From Acidobacteriota bacterium (GTDB taxonomy: Bacteria > Acidobacteriota > Blastocatellia > Pyrinomonadales > Pyrinomonadaceae), in the NCBI GenBank assembly GCA_019239425.1, contig JAFAZX010000050.1:1-64000 (forward strand): 64,000 nt of DNA. The letters are read 5' to 3'. The notes beneath the pieces are model-generated. The model was not told the DNA's origin and ran no database searches. It was given only the letters and a program-made list of their open reading frames with translations. Position numbers and translations under genes: made by a program. The first letter of the stretch is position 1, and every line of letters begins with the position of its first letter. Shown here piece by piece: positions 60,229 to 64,000 of the stretch.

Positions 60229-61029
60229 ATGTCGGCAGACACAAACGTTGAAACGCTAATCGAGGGGCGAGACTTGCGGTTCGCGTACGCGGAGGGCGCG
60301 CCGGAGGTGGTGCGCGGCGCGAGCGTGCGCGTCGAGCGCGGGCGACTGTCGGCGCTCGTCGGCGCGAACGGGTCGGGCAAGTCGACTCTGATTCGCCTGC
60401 TCGCGGGGCTGCTCAAGCCTTCGGCGGGCGAGGTGCTGTTGGGCGGCGTGCCGCTCGCGCGCGTCTCGCCTCGGGAGCGCGCGCGGCGCGTGGCCTACGT
60501 GCCGCAGGGGGTCTCGACCGTCTTTCCGTTCACCGCGCTCGAAGTCGTTCTGACGGGACGCAGCCCGCACACGACGCGCTTCCGCTTCGAGACGGGGCGC
60601 GACCTCGACGCGGCGCGCGCGGCGCTGGCGGCCGTGGACGCGACGCACCTCGAAGCCAGGCCCGTGACGGAACTCTCGGGCGGCGAGCGTCAGCTCGTCT
60701 CGCTCGCACGCGCCCTGGCGCAGGAGCCCGAATGTCTCCTGCTCGACGAGCCTTCGGCGGCGCTCGACCTCAAGCACCGCGCCGGCCTCATCCGACACCT
60801 GCGGCGCCTGCGCGACGAGCAGGGCATGACCGCGCTCGTCGTCACGCACGACCTGACGCTCTTAGACCCCGACTTCGACCGCGTCTACGCCATCGGTAAA
60901 GGAGAGGTCGCGGCCGAGGGCGCACCCGCCGAGGTGCTCCGCGAAGAAGTCCTGGCCGAAGTCTACGGCGACGAGCACGTCCGCGCGCGCCGAGCCTTCG
61001 GCCGCACGTTCGTCTGGTCGGAACTGTAG
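60229..61029 (+). CDS. btuD: Cobalamin ABC transporter ATPase BtuD
   Basis: A 266-residue ABC ATPase of the BtuD/FecE type. Walker A GANGSGKST is at about residues 45-53, signature LSGGERQLVSLARAL near 148, Walker B CLLLDEPSAALD near 168, and the H-loop VVTHDLTLL near 205. AAAGAAG precedes the ATG. It energises import through BtuC. Confidence 0.9.
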   Translation: MSADTNVETLIEGRDLRFAYAEGAPEVVRGASVRVERGRLSALVGANGSGKSTLIRLLAGLLKPSAGEVLLGGVPLARVSPRERARRVAYVPQGVSTVFPFTALEVVLTGRSPHTTRFRFETGRDLDAARAALAAVDATHLEARPVTELSGGERQLVSLARALAQEPECLLLDEPSAALDLKHRAGLIRHLRRLRDEQGMTALVVTHDLTLLDPDFDRVYAIGKGEVAAEGAPAEVLREEVLAEVYGDEHVRARRAFGRTFVWSEL

Positions 61030-61142
61030 GATTGCGGAATTCGGATTGCGGATTTAACTTTGCCATGTCCTCCGAGTTGATGAAGACGAAAGGCGCGGGG
61101 TCAGACTTGGCTCTCCAATCCGCAGTCCGCGATCCGAACTCC
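61029..61142. repeat. Heptad palindrome, GATTGCG type, overlapping btuC start
   Basis: Left arm 61029-61055 (GGATTGCGGAATTCGG and following) begins at the last base of the btuD stop. Right arm 61117-61142 (AATCCGC, AGTCCGC, GATCCGA, ACTCC) lies inside the btuC coding sequence. Complementarity is imperfect over 26 nt. Confidence 0.75.
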
Positions 61143-62138
61143 GCCGCCGCAGGCCGGCGGCTGCGGCGCGCGCTCGGCTGGCTCTTCCTCTTCCTCCTCG
61201 TCTCGACGCTCGTCTCCCTGTGGGTCGGTTACCGGCGGCTCGACCTCGCGGCGCTCTGGACGGACGAGGGCGCGCGCTTCCTCTTCTTCGGGCTGCGCCT
61301 GCCGCGCGTGTTGATGGCGGGCGTGGTCGGGGCTTCGCTCGGCGTCGTCGGCGCGGCGTTGCAGGCGATGTTCAGGAACCCTTTGGCCGAGCCCCTGACG
61401 TTGGGCGTCTCGGGCGGCGGCGCGCTGGGCGCGAGCGTGGCGATTGCCTTCGGCGCGGGCGCGAAGGTGGCGGGGCTGCCCGTGGTCTTCGTCGCGGCGT
61501 TCGCGGGGGCGTGCCTGAGCGTGGTGGTCGTCTACCGCCTCGCGCGGACGGGCGCGACCGTCCTGCCCGGCGCGCTGCTGCTCGCGGGCGTCGTGATGAA
61601 CACGGTCGCGGCGGCCGGCGTCGTCGTCATCCAGTACTTCGCCGACTACTCGCGCGCGCTGCAAATCCTCCGCTGGACGATTGGGAGTCTCGACGTGGTC
61701 GGCTTCGACCTCATCTGGCGGATGCTCCTCTTCCTCGTGCCCGGCTGGGTCGTGCTGCTGCTCCTCGCGCGCGACCTGCACCTGCTCGCCGTGGACGAGG
61801 AGACGGCCGCCGCCCTCGGCGTTAACGTGCGGCGCAGCGAACGGCTCGTCTACGTCGCTTCGTCTCTCATCGTCGGCGTGACGGTGGCGGTCGGCGGCAC
61901 CATCGGCTTCGTCGGGTTGATCGTACCGCACGCCGTGCGTCTGCTCTTCGGCGAGGACGTGCGCGTCGTGATGCCCTGCTCGTTCGTGCTCGGCGCGGCC
62001 TTCCTGATGCTGGCCGACGCGGTCGCGCGCACGGCGCTCGGCGCGGGCGAGCTGCCCGTCGGCGCCATCACCGCCCTCGCCGGAGGCCCCGTCTTCCTCT
62101 GGCTCTTACGTAGGCAGCAACGTTACACGGCTTTATGA
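61065..62138 (+). CDS. btuC: Cobalamin ABC transporter permease BtuC
   Basis: A 357-residue FecCD-family permease with about ten TM helices. LPRVLMAGVVGASLGVVGAALQ and MFRNPLAEPLTLG are the family hallmarks, and GTIGFVGLIVPHAVRL contains the coupling-helix region. TTG 61032, ATG 61065 and ATG 61080 are in frame; ATG 61065 is chosen. Residues 18-27 (LQSAVRDPNS) are encoded by a heptad repeat arm, so the first ~35 residues are probably not conserved. Confidence 0.88.
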   Translation: MSSELMKTKGAGSDLALQSAVRDPNSAAAGRRLRRALGWLFLFLLVSTLVSLWVGYRRLDLAALWTDEGARFLFFGLRLPRVLMAGVVGASLGVVGAALQAMFRNPLAEPLTLGVSGGGALGASVAIAFGAGAKVAGLPVVFVAAFAGACLSVVVVYRLARTGATVLPGALLLAGVVMNTVAAAGVVVIQYFADYSRALQILRWTIGSLDVVGFDLIWRMLLFLVPGWVVLLLLARDLHLLAVDEETAAALGVNVRRSERLVYVASSLIVGVTVAVGGTIGFVGLIVPHAVRLLFGEDVRVVMPCSFVLGAAFLMLADAVARTALGAGELPVGAITALAGGPVFLWLLRRQQRYTAL

Positions 62139-62152
62139 AGGGGAGTTGTTGA

Positions 62153-62731
62153 ATGAGCATTGCGACCAAGCACGGCGACAAGGGCGACACAGGGCTAATC
62201 GGCGGGGAGAGGGTTTCGAAGGCCGACGTGCGCGTGGAGGCGTACGGGACGGTGGACGAGCTGGGGGCTTCGATGGGCTTCGCGCGCTCGATCTGCGAGG
62301 ACGAAGAGGTGCGTGAGCTGACGAAGACGATCCAGCGCGAGCTGTTCACGGTCGCGGGCGCCGTCGCGAGCCCGGCCGGAGGCCAGGAGTCGAAGACGAC
62401 CTACGTCACGCCCGAGATGGTCGAGGCGCTGACCGGCCACGTCACGCGGATCGAAGCGACCGAGGGGCTACTCTCCGACTGGTCTCTGCCCGGCGAACAC
62501 GCCGCGGCCGCCGCCTACGACGTGGCCCGCACCATCTGCCGCCGCGCCGAGCGCGCCGTCGTCCGCCTCAGCGAGACCGGCGCCGAACTCAACCCGCACG
62601 TCGTCCCATACCTCAACCGTCTCTCCGACCTCCTCTGGCTCATGGGCCGCCTGCTGGAGCTGCGCGCCGGCCTCGACACGCGCCTCCGCGACGACTCCCA
62701 CAAAGGCCCCCGCTGGTCGCGCGCGTGGTGA
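62153..62731 (+). CDS. ATP:cob(I)alamin adenosyltransferase, PduO/MMAB type
   Basis: A 192-residue enzyme that converts cob(I)alamin to adenosylcobalamin. The N-terminal ATP-site motif ATKHGDKGDTGLIGG, VEAYGTVDELGASMG, and the helix with ICRRAERAVVRL are characteristic of PduO-type enzymes. Its place after btuFDC indicates that imported corrinoid is adenosylated. AAGGGGAG precedes the ATG. A short C-terminal extension (DDSHKGPRWSRAW) is non-canonical. Confidence 0.92.
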   Translation: MSIATKHGDKGDTGLIGGERVSKADVRVEAYGTVDELGASMGFARSICEDEEVRELTKTIQRELFTVAGAVASPAGGQESKTTYVTPEMVEALTGHVTRIEATEGLLSDWSLPGEHAAAAAYDVARTICRRAERAVVRLSETGAELNPHVVPYLNRLSDLLWLMGRLLELRAGLDTRLRDDSHKGPRWSRAW

Positions 62732-62737
62732 CGGAGC

Positions 62738-62969
62738 CAGTAGGCAGATGGCAGTAGGCAGTAGGCAGTTGTCATTGTTAACGGTCGAGCCGAATAGCGG
62801 GAGCAATTTCACCACAGGGACACAGAGGCACAGCTTGGGGCCAATAGTCCAACAAGCTGTGCCTCTGTGTCTCTGTGTTGAATGCCTCTTGGTTATACGT
62901 ACCGGTAAAAGATAACAAGCCCCTCCCGCATCCAAACTGCCTACTGCCGTCTGCCTACTACCTACTGCC
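62738..62969. repeat. Outer heptad palindrome, CAGTAGG type (nested)
   Basis: Left arm 62738-62770 and right arm 62935-62969 carry CAGTAGG/CAGATGG heptads. The right arm has about one extra unit. The interval contains a complete CACAGAG-type octad palindrome plus about 90 nt of other sequence. It starts 6 nt after the adenosyltransferase stop codon. Confidence 0.8.
62808..62882. repeat. Inner octad palindrome, CACAGAGR type
   Basis: 29-bp arms (62808-62836 and 62854-62882) with two mismatches, nested in the CAGTAGG element. The same nesting occurs at 7166-7353. Confidence 0.88.
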
Positions 62970-63059
62970 CCCTTACAGCGACGTGAAGCCGCCGAGCGGG
63001 TTGCCGAAGAAGGCGTCGGTCTTCCAGGCGTCGCGGTTCCACTGCACGTCCTTTCGGCC

Positions 63060-63461
63060 TTACCCGATGATGGAGAGCACCACCTCGCGGCGGCGCGGGC
63101 CGTCGAACTCACACAAGAAAATTCCCTGCCAGCGGCCGAGCAGCAGTTGGCCGTCGGCGAAGGGGACTGTGACCGAGGGGCCGACGAGCGAGGCTTTGAT
63201 GTGCGCGTCGGAGTTCTGCTCGCCGTGCCGGAAGTCCATCCCGTGCTGCGGGATGAGCGTGCGCAAACAGTGGAGCATGTCGCGGGGCACGTCCGGGTCT
63301 GCGTTCTCGTTGACCGTGAGGCCGGCGGTCGTGTGGCGCACGAAGAGCACGCAGACGCCCTCCCGCACGCCCGCCGCGCCGACGAGCTCATTCACCTCGT
63401 CCGTGAACTCGACCAGGTCTTCGCGCTCGCGCGAGCGCAGCATGATTCTGTGCGTGGACAT
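63060..63461 (-). CDS. YjbQ-family (UPF0047) protein
   Basis: A 133-residue protein of the YjbQ family, named as a secondary thiamine-phosphate synthase. Hallmarks are FTDEVNELVGAAGVREGVCVLFVRHTTAGLTVNE, DPDVPRDML, HGEQNSDAHIKASLVGPS and LLLGRWQGIFLCEFDGPRRREV, all intact. The ATG at 63461 is preferred over the upstream ATG at 63491, which lies in repeat DNA. Confidence 0.9.
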   Translation of the reverse strand: MSTHRIMLRSREREDLVEFTDEVNELVGAAGVREGVCVLFVRHTTAGLTVNENADPDVPRDMLHCLRTLIPQHGMDFRHGEQNSDAHIKASLVGPSVTVPFADGQLLLGRWQGIFLCEFDGPRRREVVLSIIG

Positions 63462-63486
63462 GGCGCGACATTCTACTAAGAAATTA

Positions 63487-63556
63487 ACCACAGAGACACA
63501 GAGGCACAGCTTGAAGAGAAATACTTCAACAAGCTGTGCCTCTGTGTCTCTGTGGT
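63487..63556. repeat. Octad palindrome, CACAGAGR type
   Basis: Perfect 26-bp arms (63487-63512 and 63531-63556) with an 18-nt loop. It lies 8 nt downstream of the tonB-like stop codon. Confidence 0.92.
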
Positions 63557-63564
63557 GAAATTGC

Positions 63565-64000
63565 TTACTTGAGCACGAAGTTGTAGGAGATGACGCCTAC
63601 GACTTTGACGGGCTTGCCCTCCAGGTAAGTCGGACTGAACTTCGCGGCGCGCGCGGCGTCCACGGCCGCCGCTTGCAGCAGCGGGTGGCCCGAAACGGCC
63701 TCGGCCGCGACGACGTTACCCTCCTCGTCCAACGTGACCTTCACGCTGACGACGCCCTGCGCGTTCGCCGCCTTCGCGATGGGCGGGTAGGTCGGATTCG
63801 GCGCGTAGATCGCCTTGCCGCGGAGCCCGCTGCCCGCCTTGACGGCGCCCGCGCCGGCCCCCTCACCAGTCCCGGCCCCGACGCCTTCACCGCGCCCCGC
63901 AGCGACCGCGCCCCCTACGCCCTCGCCGCTCACGGCGGCCCGCGGCCCAGTGTCGGGCGCGTCGGGTGCGTCGGGCGCGTCGGGCGCGGGCGGTGCGGCG
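63565..64000 (-). CDS. TonB C-terminal domain protein, 5' end outside window
   Basis: At least 144 residues with no start inside the window. The visible N-terminal part is a Pro/Ala/Asp-rich linker (APDAPDAPDAPDT) and a Gly/Ala-rich stretch, typical of the TonB periplasmic spacer. The last ~80 residues are a TonB C-terminal domain (PTYPPIAKAANAQGVVSVKVTLDEEG, AAKFSPTYLEGKPVKV, ending ISYNFVLK). It would energise TonB-dependent receptors such as the three in this window. Confidence 0.85.
   Translation of the reverse strand, partial: AAPPAPDAPDAPDAPDTGPRAAVSGEGVGGAVAAGRGEGVGAGTGEGAGAGAVKAGSGLRGKAIYAPNPTYPPIAKAANAQGVVSVKVTLDEEGNVVAAEAVSGHPLLQAAAVDAARAAKFSPTYLEGKPVKVVGVISYNFVLK

Noticed and set aside
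63480..63558. Peptide TTETQRHS read through the CACAGAG repeat as an extension of neighbouring frames
   Set aside because: Repeat-derived read-through; the same peptide appears at unrelated loci.

Overview
The window is high-GC DNA from a diderm (Gram-negative) bacterium. An lpxI-lpxA-fabZ-skp-bamA envelope cluster, very large Oar-like TonB-dependent receptors with an N-terminal carboxypeptidase-regulatory domain, and the mix of housekeeping genes suggest an Acidobacteriota member, perhaps class Blastocatellia. That placement is inferred from gene style; no rRNA marker is present.

Layout: 1-7 kb is the minus-strand envelope operon (bamA, skp/ompH, fabZ, lpxA, lpxI). 7-16 kb holds clpC, an AIPR-family gene, a LolCDE-like ABC pair, a PMT/ArnT-like glycosyltransferase and a REC-RsbW-type fusion. 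16-25 kb holds a PfkB kinase, a membrane Ser/Thr kinase ending in a formylglycine-enzyme (FGE) fold, a Uma2-type gene, uvrC and a protein with a histone-H1-like tail. 25-34.5 kb holds a DmpA-type peptidase, a 1022-residue membrane NACHT NTPase, an SDR enzyme and small membrane/stress proteins. 34.5-44.4 kb holds a 1359-residue di-CXXCH/propeller/Calx-beta/DUF4214 protein, an Oar-like receptor and an FAD-Rieske oxidoreductase. 44.3-46.4 kb is a restriction-modification (R-M) pair bracketed by a perfect 94-bp direct repeat of the Rieske gene's 3' end. 46.4-55.8 kb holds lipoprotein and membrane genes, a DUF72 gene, a methyltransferase, a second Oar-like receptor and a TPR protein. 55.9-62.7 kb is a cobalamin acquisition locus: B12 riboswitch, btuB-like receptor, DUF5522-like protein, btuF, btuD, btuC and a PduO-type adenosyltransferase. 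The window ends with yjbQ and a partial tonB.

The most unusual signal is a set of about 20 short elements built from tandem 7-nt (sometimes 8-nt) units, mostly arranged as near-perfect inverted repeats with 25-35 bp arms. Several unrelated unit sequences (GGTGCTG, CAGTAGG, ATGGTRA, AACCGTR, TGAGATT, GATTGCG, and the octads CACAGAGR and ATCGGKTC) share this architecture. They sit at gene junctions, often within 0-8 nt of a stop codon. Three are nested, one palindrome inside another. Three have entered coding sequence (lolD and btuC N-termini, glycosyltransferase C-terminus), and one lies just 3' of the B12 aptamer. They recall the heptameric STRR repeats of cyanobacteria but are palindromic. 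One architecture with many sequences suggests a sequence-independent generating process.

Second in interest is the R-M pair, whose flanks fit insertion with long target duplication. Other accessory genes of possible defence relevance are the AIPR gene and the NACHT gene. No tRNA, rRNA, CRISPR array, transposase or reverse transcriptase was seen.
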